Translations under genes and position numbers: made by a program
Part shown: positions 16,125 to 25,303 of the stretch, in pieces
How the letters are laid out: every line of letters begins with the position of its first letter
How positions within the stretch are numbered: the stretch's first letter is position 1
Notes under the pieces: generated by a model
What the model saw: the letters and a program-made list of their open reading frames with translations, nothing else
The model's database searches: none
Told to the model about the DNA's origin: nothing
Assembly: GCA_040387195.1 (NCBI GenBank)
Contig: JAZKEF010000002.1
Span: 186,001-250,000 of the forward strand
DNA: 64,000 nt
Reading direction: 5' to 3'
From: UKL13-3 sp040387195
GTDB lineage: Bacteria; Bacteroidota; Bacteroidia; UKL13-3

Positions 16125-17286
16125 ACACTACTTTTTTAACTTGTGCAACAAAGTTCTTATTGAAAATTTTCTCTGAAAAACGCAACGCATTTTCACGAAT
16201 CTGACCCGGTTCAAAATTTTCGGGGGTTTGCTCAAAACGTTGAACAGCATCGATGATATCCTGCACGGTTTGTGTTTTAAAAAACAGTCCGGTCCTACCA
16301 TCTACAACCGTTTCCAGGTATCCTCCTTTTTGGTAAGCAATAATAGGTGTTCCGCAGGATTGTGCCTCAACAGTGGTGATTCCGAAATCCTCCTCGGCAG
16401 CCAGAATAAACGCCCTAGCTTCCTGAATGTACTTTACCATCCGATCCTTGGGTTGATATCCGAGCAATACCACATTGTCGCCCGTAAACTTTTGCACGGC
16501 TGCGCGCTCAGGGCCATCGCCAATAATATATAGCTTTTTGTCGGGCATTTTTTTGAATGCTTCGGCAATGATGGCCACATTTTTATAGGGAACCAACCTT
16601 CCGGCCGTTACATAAAAATTCTTCCGCTGATGGTTGGCCAGCGCAAACGAATCTGTATCAACAGGAGGATACACAACAGTAGCCTCTCTTCCATAAATCC
16701 GCTTGATGCGCTCAGCCACAAAATGCGAATTGGCCAAAAAATAATCCACGTTGGGAGTATGCTGCAGGTCCCATTTTCGCAGCGAAGCCAGCACAGACCG
16801 GATTACAAACTTAAACGGCCGCATCAGTGGCCCTAGGTGATTAAGGTACTCATCTTCCATATCCCAGGCATACCGAATTGGCGTATGGCAATAGCTGATG
16901 TGAATTTGTCCGGGCCGCTTGCGCACATTTTTGGAAACGGCCGCTGAGGAACTTACAATAAGGTCGAAATCCGATAAGTCGATGGATTGTACGGCCCTCT
17001 TAAAAAAAGGTAAGTAGCTGCGGTACTGCTTACGGGCAAAGGGCAAGTGTTGTATAAATGTAGTATGCACGCTTCGGCCATTCAGCAAATACTGGCGGTC
17101 GCTGTCCGATAAAAAGTCAATAAGGCTGAACACTTCAATATGTTCCACATCAATTTTTTCCCAATCGGAAGTAAACGGACTTTCCTGTGTCCGGTTTTTT
17201 TCACGAAAACTGTTCAGAATGGCGCGCATCACCTTTTCGCCTCCGGCACTAACGCTATACCAATCATGTACAAGGGCAACTTTCAT
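16090..17286 (-). CDS. Glycosyltransferase family 4 protein (WbaZ-like)
   Basis: This 398-residue GT-B enzyme begins KVALVHDWYSVSAGGEKVMRAI, the glycine-rich acceptor loop. The C-terminal half has YVTAGRLVPYKN, LYIIGDGPE and the donor-binding motif AAEEDFGITTVEAQSCGTPIIAYQKGG (an EX7E-like pair). It resembles mannosyltransferases of O-antigen assembly; the sugar is not certain. It is cytosolic and membrane-associated. It is the first gene of an operon with the overlapping ligase gene. Confidence 0.9.
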   Translation of the reverse strand: MKVALVHDWYSVSAGGEKVMRAILNSFREKNRTQESPFTSDWEKIDVEHIEVFSLIDFLSDSDRQYLLNGRSVHTTFIQHLPFARKQYRSYLPFFKRAVQSIDLSDFDLIVSSSAAVSKNVRKRPGQIHISYCHTPIRYAWDMEDEYLNHLGPLMRPFKFVIRSVLASLRKWDLQHTPNVDYFLANSHFVAERIKRIYGREATVVYPPVDTDSFALANHQRKNFYVTAGRLVPYKNVAIIAEAFKKMPDKKLYIIGDGPERAAVQKFTGDNVVLLGYQPKDRMVKYIQEARAFILAAEEDFGITTVEAQSCGTPIIAYQKGGYLETVVDGRTGLFFKTQTVQDIIDAVQRFEQTPENFEPGQIRENALRFSEKIFNKNFVAQVKKVVYGSQVGQASQS

Positions 17287-17352
17287 TTATGAATATTGTT
17301 TCTTTTGGTGTTAACAGCCTTACATGATGCGCAAGGGCGGTTGACTCCAAAC

Positions 17353-18402
17353 CTACATTTTTTCGGGGGTTTCTCTAAGTAATTTCATCAATTTTTTTGC
17401 AGAATCGGCATAGTTATACTGCCGCAGCAAACCCTCAATTCCCATGGCCACAGGAGGATGTTGGATAGCTTTACGTATAGCTGCGGCCGCCTGTTGTACA
17501 TCAAACGGGGAAGTAAACTCAGCCACATCACCAAAACATTCGCGGTAAACGTCAATATCGGAAAGCAATACCGGGCATCCGCAATACAAGGCTTCGAGCA
17601 CGGGAATTCCAAAGCCTTCATCATAGGATAAGGAGACAAAAAGAGAGGCTTCCCTGTATAATCCGGCCAGCTCCTTATTGGATACATAACCGGTAAAGGT
17701 CACATTAGGCAGTGTTGCAAATGATTGTTTGCCAAACACCTCATTTTTAGCACCCACAACCATCAAGGTATAACCATCCAAACCCACCAACGAAAACGCC
17801 TGTATAAGGGTGTGAAGGTTTTTACGCGGATTGATGGACGAAACGGTAAGAATGTTCTTTTTACGTGAAGCAGAATCACCTCTGGGCTCCAGCAGGAGTT
17901 CATGGTGAATTCCGTTATGCAGCAATTCAATTTTAGTATCGGGAACATGGAGCAGGGTAACCAATTGTTTACGGATGGTTTCGCTTACAGTAAATACACG
18001 CTTGCTTCTTTTGGCAATCCGCGGAATTAGAAAACGATACACCCGAAAGAAACTTTTGGAGAACCACTCGGGATGGTGCATAAAGGCGAGGTCGTGTATG
18101 GTAACCCATTGGTTGATGTACCATATCGGGGCGGTATTGCAAAAATTGAGAAGCAATGGAATGCCCTGCTTTTTGAGAAAGGATGGAAGTTCTATTTGTT
18201 CCCACACATATCCCCGGTTGTTTCCCACTTCTTTGTGTGACAAGTGCGAGAGGCTTGGGGGAACAACGCAGCCTTTAGGAGTGAGGAGCACGAACTCAAT
18301 CTCGCCACATTGCAGGTAACGGCAAATTTCGAATGCAAATTGTTGCACCCCTGTAATTTGTTGCGTCAAAAAACGTGCGTTGATGTATACCGTCCGGTTC
18401 AA
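17353..18402 (-). CDS. Glycosyltransferase family 4 protein
   Basis: This GT-B glycosyltransferase shows NARFLTQQITGVQQFAFEI at its N-terminus, LTVSSINPRKN in the middle and SYDEGFGIPVLEALYCGCPVLLSD at the donor site. The start is uncertain because no ATG is available. A TTG at 18426 gives 357 residues, and a TTG at 18402 gives 349. I prefer 18402 because homologues start just before YINARFL and because a -7-like TACATTTG covers 18424-18431. The gene is 66 nt upstream of the next GT4 on the same strand and divergent from the GT2 gene at 18492. Confidence 0.88.
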   Translation of the reverse strand: MNRTVYINARFLTQQITGVQQFAFEICRYLQCGEIEFVLLTPKGCVVPPSLSHLSHKEVGNNRGYVWEQIELPSFLKKQGIPLLLNFCNTAPIWYINQWVTIHDLAFMHHPEWFSKSFFRVYRFLIPRIAKRSKRVFTVSETIRKQLVTLLHVPDTKIELLHNGIHHELLLEPRGDSASRKKNILTVSSINPRKNLHTLIQAFSLVGLDGYTLMVVGAKNEVFGKQSFATLPNVTFTGYVSNKELAGLYREASLFVSLSYDEGFGIPVLEALYCGCPVLLSDIDVYRECFGDVAEFTSPFDVQQAAAAIRKAIQHPPVAMGIEGLLRQYNYADSAKKLMKLLRETPEKM

Positions 18403-18423
18403 AATCAAATAGATGTTATGGTA

Positions 18424-18431
18424 CAAATGTA
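18424..18431 (-). promoter_or_regulatory. -7 element ahead of the minus-strand GT4 gene
   Basis: On the minus strand TACATTTG matches TAnnTTTG fully. It lies about 21 nt before the preferred TTG start at 18402 and would make the upstream TTG at 18426 untranscribed. No clear -33 TTTG is present. Confidence 0.4.
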
Positions 18432-18491
18432 GCAGGAACTTTGGTTTTGACGGTTCGGTTTTTAAAAATTAAACCCGCATATTCGCATCCA

Positions 18492-20276
18492 ATGGACGTG
18501 AATATAGTTAAGTTTAAGCTGGGTAAATTATGGAATATTTATAGGAAACAGGGACTGCGGTATGCATTTACTTTTTTGTGGGGTAAACTCAAAAAGAAAA
18601 TTACCAATAAGCTGTTTTACAAAAACTTTTCACAATCCAATTCCTTTACCGAATCCGACCGAAAGCGTGCTATATCGGAAATCGAAGCCTTTGCGCTAAA
18701 GCCGGTATTTTCCATTATTTGTCCGGTATACAACGTTGATGAGAAGTGGCTGGTAAAAGCCATTGAATCGGTGCAAAAACAGGTGTATCCATACTGGGAA
18801 CTTTGTATTGCAGATGATGCTTCGACAACACCACACATCAAACCATTGCTGGAAAAGTATGCCTCGGCCGATCCGCGTATAAAAGTTACATACCGGGAAG
18901 TAAGCGGAAATATTTCGGCAGCCAGCAATAGTGCCCTTACGCTGGCAACCGGAACCTATATAGCCCTGCTTGATAACGATGATGAAATTACGGAAAATGC
19001 ATTGTACGAAAATGCAAAGGTGATAAATGAACATCCGGATGCAGATCTGATATACAGTGACGAAGATAAAATTGACGAACAAAACAATCACTTTGACGCC
19101 TGGTTTAAACCCGACTGGTCTCCTGAGTATTTATTGTCTCACATGTATGTGTGTCACTTTTCGATGTACCGCAAAAAGATTGTAGACGAATTGGGTGGAT
19201 TCAGAAGCGCTTGTGATGGCGCTCAGGATTATGACCTGTGTTTGAGGGCAACAGAACAAACGCGTTCGGTATACCATATCCCTAAAATACTGTACCATTG
19301 GCGCACCATTGCGTCATCAACCGCAAGCAATCCCCTAGCCAAAAGTTATGCATACGAAGCCGGACGTAAAGCTGTTGAAGAGCACCTGCAGCGAAAATTA
19401 AAAACCGGAACCGTAAGCTTTACGGAATATTACGGTGTGTACAAAGTGAACCATACACTTGCCGGACAACCAATCGTGAGCATTGTAATTCCAAGTGCCG
19501 GCAAAGGAGCAACCATCAAAGGAAGGCACAACTATTTACTTGAAAATTGTTTGACAAGTATTGTAAACAAAAGCACTTATAAACAGATTGAACTTATTGT
19601 GGTTGACGGAAACGATATTGACCCAAGCCTTCAACACACATGCGAACAACTGGGTGCGCGTTTTGTGCATTGTGCGGATGCGTTTAACTTTTCGCAACGT
19701 ATCAATATGGGTGTCCGAGAATCAAGGGGCGAATACGTGTTGATGCTCAATGATGATATGGAAATTATTACACCAGATTGGATAGAGCAGCTTTTGGGCT
19801 TTGCGCAACAACCCGATATAGGAGCCGTTGGAGCCAAATTGATTACCGAACAACACCAGATACAGCACGCTGGAATTATTCTTGTTGACGGAGCTCCGGG
19901 CCATATTTATTACGGCATTCCTGATGTAGGCCAGGGCTATTTTAACGCGTTGGTTTCGTATAAAAACTACCTTGCCGTAACAGGCGCATGCATCCTTATC
20001 AGCAAGAACAAATACATGGAAGTGGGCATGATGGATGAAGGATTTCCGGTCAATTTTAATGATGTGGATTTTTGCCTCAAGCTGCACGAGAAAGGGTTCC
20101 GCAATGTGTATGTTTCAGGTGTAGTATTGTACCACTACGAATCGGTAACACGCGTAAAAGGTTTTAAAGCAGCCGAAATGCAAAAGTTTGTTTCCAAATG
20201 GGAGCACTACACTCCGGCTCAAACAGACCCCTACTATAGTCCCGTTCTGGTTAAATATCCTGCATTGCTTAAATAG
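18492..20276 (+). CDS. Two-domain glycosyltransferase family 2 protein
   Basis: The 594-residue protein carries two GT-A domains. The first starts near PVFSIICPVYN with a DxD-like site in LLDNDDEI. The second starts at PIVSIVIPSAGKG with MLNDDMEIITPDWIEQLLGF and a C-terminal HYESVTRVKG tail. This tandem is typical of rhamnan/O-antigen synthases that add several sugars. I use the ATG at 18492, since the longer frame starts with TTG. It is the first gene of the plus-strand export operon and is a clear paralogue of the protein at 21842. Confidence 0.88.
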   Translation: MDVNIVKFKLGKLWNIYRKQGLRYAFTFLWGKLKKKITNKLFYKNFSQSNSFTESDRKRAISEIEAFALKPVFSIICPVYNVDEKWLVKAIESVQKQVYPYWELCIADDASTTPHIKPLLEKYASADPRIKVTYREVSGNISAASNSALTLATGTYIALLDNDDEITENALYENAKVINEHPDADLIYSDEDKIDEQNNHFDAWFKPDWSPEYLLSHMYVCHFSMYRKKIVDELGGFRSACDGAQDYDLCLRATEQTRSVYHIPKILYHWRTIASSTASNPLAKSYAYEAGRKAVEEHLQRKLKTGTVSFTEYYGVYKVNHTLAGQPIVSIVIPSAGKGATIKGRHNYLLENCLTSIVNKSTYKQIELIVVDGNDIDPSLQHTCEQLGARFVHCADAFNFSQRINMGVRESRGEYVLMLNDDMEIITPDWIEQLLGFAQQPDIGAVGAKLITEQHQIQHAGIILVDGAPGHIYYGIPDVGQGYFNALVSYKNYLAVTGACILISKNKYMEVGMMDEGFPVNFNDVDFCLKLHEKGFRNVYVSGVVLYHYESVTRVKGFKAAEMQKFVSKWEHYTPAQTDPYYSPVLVKYPALLK

Positions 20277-20311
20277 TATATTTTATATTAGGTTTGTGGC
20301 AATACAGTAAT

Positions 20312-21079
20312 ATGATTTTATTTAAAATAAAGAACCTGTTCCATTTAGTTTATACCATTGCCTTAAAGAATATTAAAGTAAAGTATAAAAACTCAGTGCT
20401 GGGGTTTATGTGGAGCATGCTGCACCCTCTTGCGTACCTGGTTATTTTCATTTTCGTATTCAGCAATGTCTTTGTAGGAATCGACAGGTATCCTCTCTTT
20501 GCGTTGATTGGCCTAGTTTTCTGGACCTATTTTGCAAACTCCATGACCCAGATCATCAACTCCATTATCAGCAACGCGAGTATTATCAAAACGATAGCGC
20601 TCCCCAATATTCTATTTCCGATGAGTGCGGCATTCGCAGAATTTGTGACGATGCTGCTTTCGCTGATTCCCTTTTTTGTGCTGATGTTGTTTTTTGGATT
20701 AAAAATAACCTGGATCACATTGCTCATTTTTCCGGCAATTATATTGTTCGGTCTGTTCACCTTTGGGTTAGCAACTTTTCTGGCAACCTTTAATGTGTTT
20801 TTCAGAGATGTTGGCATTTTGTGGAACACCTTGGCTCCGGCATTGTTTTATTTCACACCCATTGCCTTTTTATCTACCATGATTCCCGATAAGTATATGG
20901 TATATGTTAAACTGAATCCGCTTTATCATTATATGGAACTGGTGCGCGATATCCTATACTATAATCAATTGCCGGGTACTACCACGCTTTTTATCACTAC
21001 AGGCCTTGCATTGGCCATGTTTGTTTTGGGAATATTGGTATTTAATAGATACAAAAAAGGCTTTGTTTCAAACTTATAA
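20312..21079 (+). CDS. wzm: ABC-2 type polysaccharide export permease (Wzm-like)
   Basis: This 255-residue inner-membrane permease has six helices. It shows the family features KNIKVKYKNSVLGFMWSMLHPL at the N-terminus and FFRDVGILWNTLAPALFYFTPI before the last helices. It exports lipid-linked O-antigen or teichoic-acid-like polymers. The ATG at 20312 is preferred to the TTG 18 nt upstream. It is 9 nt upstream of the ATPase gene, so the two make one transporter. Confidence 0.92.
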   Translation: MILFKIKNLFHLVYTIALKNIKVKYKNSVLGFMWSMLHPLAYLVIFIFVFSNVFVGIDRYPLFALIGLVFWTYFANSMTQIINSIISNASIIKTIALPNILFPMSAAFAEFVTMLLSLIPFFVLMLFFGLKITWITLLIFPAIILFGLFTFGLATFLATFNVFFRDVGILWNTLAPALFYFTPIAFLSTMIPDKYMVYVKLNPLYHYMELVRDILYYNQLPGTTTLFITTGLALAMFVLGILVFNRYKKGFVSNL

Positions 21080-21088
21080 AACAACTTC

Positions 21089-21829
21089 ATGTCAGCAGAT
21101 AGTGTAATTACGGTAAGAGACCTCCATGTAAACTTCTGGATCAGCGGAGCCGGAATATTTTCTATAAAAGATGTGGTGATGTCGATGGGAAGACAAAAAG
21201 CTCTGGAAAAAAAACTCGTGCTTAAAGGGTTGAACCTAGAGATTAAACGTGGTGAATGTTTTGCGTTGATGGGAAAAAACGGATCAGGCAAGAGCACATT
21301 GCTCAGAACCCTTGCCGGTATTATTACCCCCGAAAGCGGAAGTATTGAGATTAAAGGAAGTGTAGCTCCGTTGCTTACCATCGGTGCAGGACTGGAAAAC
21401 GAACTCTCGGGTTACGAAAACATTAAAATAGTAGGAACACTGATTGGAATGCGGGGCAAAGAGTTAAAAGATGCAGTAGCCGTAATCAAGGATTTTTCGG
21501 AGCTTTCGCATGATGACCTTAATATGCAGATTAAAAGGTACTCTGCTGGGATGATGGCGCGGCTGGCATTCAGCATCTCTGTTTGCAGAATTCCCGATAT
21601 TCTGATTGTGGATGAAGCATTATCAGTGGGTGACCAGGGTTTTCAGGTAAAATGTGCTGACCGTATTAATGAGATGAAGGCAGCCGGAACAACAATTATT
21701 TATGTTTCGCACAGCCTTGCCGAACTTAAACGCATTTGTACAAGGGGAGCCTGCCTCGAAGATGGTAAGATAGCCAAAGTTGGTCCTATTGATGAGGTGG
21801 GGGAATACTATAGCCAATCCTTTAAGTAA
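21089..21829 (+). CDS. wzt: ABC transporter ATPase for polysaccharide export (Wzt-like)
   Basis: This 246-residue ATPase has Walker A GKNGSGKST, a signature motif read as YSAGMMARLAFS, Walker B ILIVDEAL and an H-loop (IYVSHSLAE). It lacks the extra C-terminal carbohydrate-binding domain seen in some Wzt proteins, so it is KpsT/TagH-like in length. It pairs with the permease immediately upstream to move polysaccharide across the inner membrane. The 12-nt gap to the next GT gene supports a single operon. Confidence 0.93.
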   Translation: MSADSVITVRDLHVNFWISGAGIFSIKDVVMSMGRQKALEKKLVLKGLNLEIKRGECFALMGKNGSGKSTLLRTLAGIITPESGSIEIKGSVAPLLTIGAGLENELSGYENIKIVGTLIGMRGKELKDAVAVIKDFSELSHDDLNMQIKRYSAGMMARLAFSISVCRIPDILIVDEALSVGDQGFQVKCADRINEMKAAGTTIIYVSHSLAELKRICTRGACLEDGKIAKVGPIDEVGEYYSQSFK

Positions 21830-21841
21830 TAACAGGCAGAG

Positions 21842-23827
21842 ATGAAGATACAAGAAAAAAACAGTGGCGGCAACAAAAAGGCACATTCTGCATGGGAGAA
21901 TACAAAGTATAGAATAAGTGTAATAAAGAACAGGCTCAGAACAAACCTTATTGATGTTGAGCCGGGTGAGTCGAGGATAAAAAAAATCCTGTTTTATGCA
22001 AGCAAAAAAGGGAGAGTGTTATACAGGGTCTTTACGGCTTTTTTCCGCGCATTATATATTCTTTCGGAACGAAGACCCATCACCATTTTAAGGCACTACA
22101 AAGGACAGATAGAAACGGTTTATTCCAGTAACCCATACGATCTTTGGATTGCAAAACATGTGGCAGGAGAAAGTTTGCTGCTAACACAAAAAAGAGCCAT
22201 TAAACAACTGGTAAGAAAACCACATTTCTATTTCATCTTACCGCTGGAGCCAATATCCGTAAACGCACTTCAACAAACAATTGATTCTGTTTTAAAACAG
22301 ATTTATCCCAACTTTAGTCTGATATGTGTAGCCGGCAGTGATACGGATCCGGAGAGCGTAAGGTATGTTGAAGAAAAAGGAACATTGCATCAAAACATCA
22401 GCATTCATAAAACCGCAACAAGAGCTGCGGATGTGCATGCAAAGAACGAACTATTGCAATCCCTTACCTGGCAGGATTCATACCTCTCCATACTTAAATC
22501 CGGAGATGCCATTGCTCCCAATACATTGTTTCTGTATGCAAAAACACTGAATAACACCAAAATTCCGGCCGATGTACTGTATACCGATGATGATTGTATC
22601 AGCGATTCATTGGTGAGGTTCGATCCGCGGTTTAAGCAGCAGTGGAACCCCGATACATTCACCGCCCAAAATTATATTGGTAACGCATGGACCATAAAAA
22701 CGGAATGGATAAGAAACACAGGCGGATGGAATCCGGATTACGAAAGCGCACATGAGTTTGAGCTACTTGCACGAATCTGTTTACACCCCAATACACATAT
22801 ATCAAGTATTCCCGAGGTGTGTTACTCTGTTCTTGTTACCGACACCATTGACAATAGCGTGAATGATTCCGTGGAATACCGGAATGCATGCAAAGCAGCA
22901 ATTCAACAAACACTCACCCAATATGGAGAATCCTGCAGTGTAACGCCTGCAGAATTTGGAGACGGGTTTTCGGTAAAGTATACATTAACAGAAGCCCCTT
23001 TGGTAAGTATCATTATACCCACAAAGGATAAAATTGAAGTTCTCGAAAAATGCATCGACTCTATTTTTGCAAAATCAACCTATTTAAATTTTGAAGTTAT
23101 TTTAATTGACAATAATAGTTCTCATGACACCTTTTTTACTAAGGTGAAGGAATGGGAAAAGCTAGAACCATTAAGATTCAGGTGTATAAGAACAGAACAT
23201 CCGTTTAATTTTTCTTTTTTAATGAATCTAGGTGCCTCACATGCAAAAGGCAAACAACTCATCTTGTTGAATAATGATACCGAAGTGATTACTCCCAACT
23301 GGATTGAAGGCATGTTGGAGCAAGCACAACGGGCGTCAATAGGAGTTGTTGGGGTTAAACTTTTATATCCAAATGATACGGTACAACATGCCGGTGTAAT
23401 TGTAGGTCTTGGCGGTGGCGCAGGTCATGTTTTTATAGGCAAGGAGCCCAATGCTGTTACGTATATGAACTATCTCAATCACACCACCAACTACTCAGCA
23501 GTTACGGCTGCCTGCTGGATGGTGAACAAGGAAAAATACGACTCGGTGGGAGGTTTTGATGAGCAGTTTGCAGTAGAGTTTAATGATGTTGATTTTTGCC
23601 TTCGTATTAAGGAAAAAGGCTATAATAATGTGTATCTTCCTCATGTTGAACTTTACCATTACGAATCCATTTCAAGAGGCCATCCATTAGCCAACAAGGT
23701 TTCATTCGAAAGACATGTAAGCGAACTGCATCTGCTACAAACACGCTGGCGAAAAACTATACTGAATGACCCTTGTTATAGTCCTAACTTATCACTTGAT
23801 AATGAAAACATGGACATAAGGGTTTGA
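21842..23827 (+). CDS. Two-domain GT2 protein with degenerate first domain
   Basis: The 661-residue protein is a paralogue of the one at 18492. The second domain is intact: LVSIIIPTKDKIEVLEKC, LLNNDTEVITPNWIEGML and the HYESISRGH tail. The first domain (about 124-310) keeps the fold (ILPLEPISVNALQQTIDSVLKQIYPNF), but the metal site reads LKSGDAIAPNT where the paralogue has LLDNDDEI, so it may be inactive. It would act in the cytosol on the lipid-linked glycan before export. It is the last gene after wzm-wzt. Confidence 0.85.
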   Translation: MKIQEKNSGGNKKAHSAWENTKYRISVIKNRLRTNLIDVEPGESRIKKILFYASKKGRVLYRVFTAFFRALYILSERRPITILRHYKGQIETVYSSNPYDLWIAKHVAGESLLLTQKRAIKQLVRKPHFYFILPLEPISVNALQQTIDSVLKQIYPNFSLICVAGSDTDPESVRYVEEKGTLHQNISIHKTATRAADVHAKNELLQSLTWQDSYLSILKSGDAIAPNTLFLYAKTLNNTKIPADVLYTDDDCISDSLVRFDPRFKQQWNPDTFTAQNYIGNAWTIKTEWIRNTGGWNPDYESAHEFELLARICLHPNTHISSIPEVCYSVLVTDTIDNSVNDSVEYRNACKAAIQQTLTQYGESCSVTPAEFGDGFSVKYTLTEAPLVSIIIPTKDKIEVLEKCIDSIFAKSTYLNFEVILIDNNSSHDTFFTKVKEWEKLEPLRFRCIRTEHPFNFSFLMNLGASHAKGKQLILLNNDTEVITPNWIEGMLEQAQRASIGVVGVKLLYPNDTVQHAGVIVGLGGGAGHVFIGKEPNAVTYMNYLNHTTNYSAVTAACWMVNKEKYDSVGGFDEQFAVEFNDVDFCLRIKEKGYNNVYLPHVELYHYESISRGHPLANKVSFERHVSELHLLQTRWRKTILNDPCYSPNLSLDNENMDIRV

Positions 23828-23884
23828 TATTGATTATGAAAAAGAGTGATCAGTAATATTAATTAAACTGCAATCAATTAAGGA

Positions 23885-25300
23885 ATGAATATACAGCTGA
23901 TTGGACTGGAAGAATTTGGGTTTAACGGGATGATTGATTTTTTATCTCTGCTTAATATTCGTGTTCATTATCCCAACATAAACCAAGGTAGTCAGCAAAA
24001 GATTGTGCAGTTAGAAAACGGGGAAACTGATGCGAAAAGTTTGTCTTTCTATGTTTATTGTGATTTATGGGATTATGTGCAGTATGCAGTAAAACATAAG
24101 GGTTTGGAAAGAGAAGATGCAAAAAAAATATGGCTTTCACATGCAGAGGATGTTTTAAACCAGAAGCAAAATGATATCCTGAGCAGCTATGCTTTTATGC
24201 AACAACCGGTCGGGTTTTTCAGTTGTTTGAATGAAACCGGGCTTTTTTCCATTGACCTGTCTGAAGTGAAACAAAAGTATATCGACTTTTACCAACCCAA
24301 ACATTTTTACCAATCATACACAGTTGAATTAATCAGGTGGTGCAAGGAAGATACCCGGGCAAACCAAATCATAAAGGAACTTCATCAAAGAGCTGTTCTT
24401 CCACATGATCTTATCAAACCTGCATCAGAAAACAAACGGCTTGTAGACATTGTTATTCCGTGTTATAATCTGGGCCACCTGCTTGAAGAAACATTAGCAA
24501 GTATAGAGCGGTCATTTAACAATAATTTTTCGGTATTGATTATTGATGATGGCTCAACACAACCCGAAACCCAACAGGGTTTAAAAAGGGCTGAAGAGTA
24601 TGGTTATAAAGTAGTTTACCAGAAGAATGCCGGACTGTGCAATGCCCTCAACAACGGCCTTGCGATGTGCGAGAACGAACTGGTTCTTATTTTATCGGCC
24701 GATGATATGCTGGATCCTTTGTTTGTTACAAAGAGCATTGAAATACTCAACGCTACCGAGGAAATTGGTGTGGTATACTGCAACCCGAGAACATTTGAGG
24801 CCTGGCATAGCATGTGGCTGACCCCGGATTTTGATCCAGCACAAATGTTAAGTCAGAATTTTATTGTTGCAACATCCGTATTTAGAAAGAAACATTGGGA
24901 AAAAGCCGGGGGATATGATCCGATGGCCGATGGAAATGAGGACTGGGATATGTGGATGAGTTGTCTGGAACAGGGAGCAGGATTCCACCATGTAGATGAG
25001 TATTTGTTTCACTATAGGTATAGGGAAGGCTCAAAAATTCAAATATGCTCCCTACCTGATAACAGAAAGAAGCTGGTTTCTTATATGAGCGGCAAGCACC
25101 ATATTTTGTATGAAAAACATTTGCCATCCATTATTGGCAACCTCCATTATATTATTGCTACAACAACCCAGCAAAAAACCGAGGGAAAATCAATTGATCA
25201 GATAGAAGTAGAGGCAGGAGCCAAACAGTTAGGAATAGTAGGGTCATTCATGTACCGTTCGCTTAGAAAGGTAGGCCATCTTGTCCGCAACAGAAAGTGA
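23885..25300 (+). CDS. Glycosyltransferase family 2 protein with unusual N-terminal region
   Basis: Of 471 residues, about 180-185 at the N-terminus have no GT2 features and are not recognised; they open NIQLIGLEEFGFNGMIDFLSLLNIRVHY. The GT2 domain follows (LVDIVIPCYNLGHLLEETLASIE, IIDDGSTQPET, LILSADDMLDPLFV, DGNEDWDMWM). The ADD at the DxD position and the ED near the C-terminus are intact. It is 57 nt past the previous GT gene on the same strand, so it likely belongs to the same polysaccharide pathway. The N-terminal part might be a second, very divergent transferase domain. Confidence 0.82.
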   Translation: MNIQLIGLEEFGFNGMIDFLSLLNIRVHYPNINQGSQQKIVQLENGETDAKSLSFYVYCDLWDYVQYAVKHKGLEREDAKKIWLSHAEDVLNQKQNDILSSYAFMQQPVGFFSCLNETGLFSIDLSEVKQKYIDFYQPKHFYQSYTVELIRWCKEDTRANQIIKELHQRAVLPHDLIKPASENKRLVDIVIPCYNLGHLLEETLASIERSFNNNFSVLIIDDGSTQPETQQGLKRAEEYGYKVVYQKNAGLCNALNNGLAMCENELVLILSADDMLDPLFVTKSIEILNATEEIGVVYCNPRTFEAWHSMWLTPDFDPAQMLSQNFIVATSVFRKKHWEKAGGYDPMADGNEDWDMWMSCLEQGAGFHHVDEYLFHYRYREGSKIQICSLPDNRKKLVSYMSGKHHILYEKHLPSIIGNLHYIIATTTQQKTEGKSIDQIEVEAGAKQLGIVGSFMYRSLRKVGHLVRNRK

Positions 25301-25303
25301 CAA

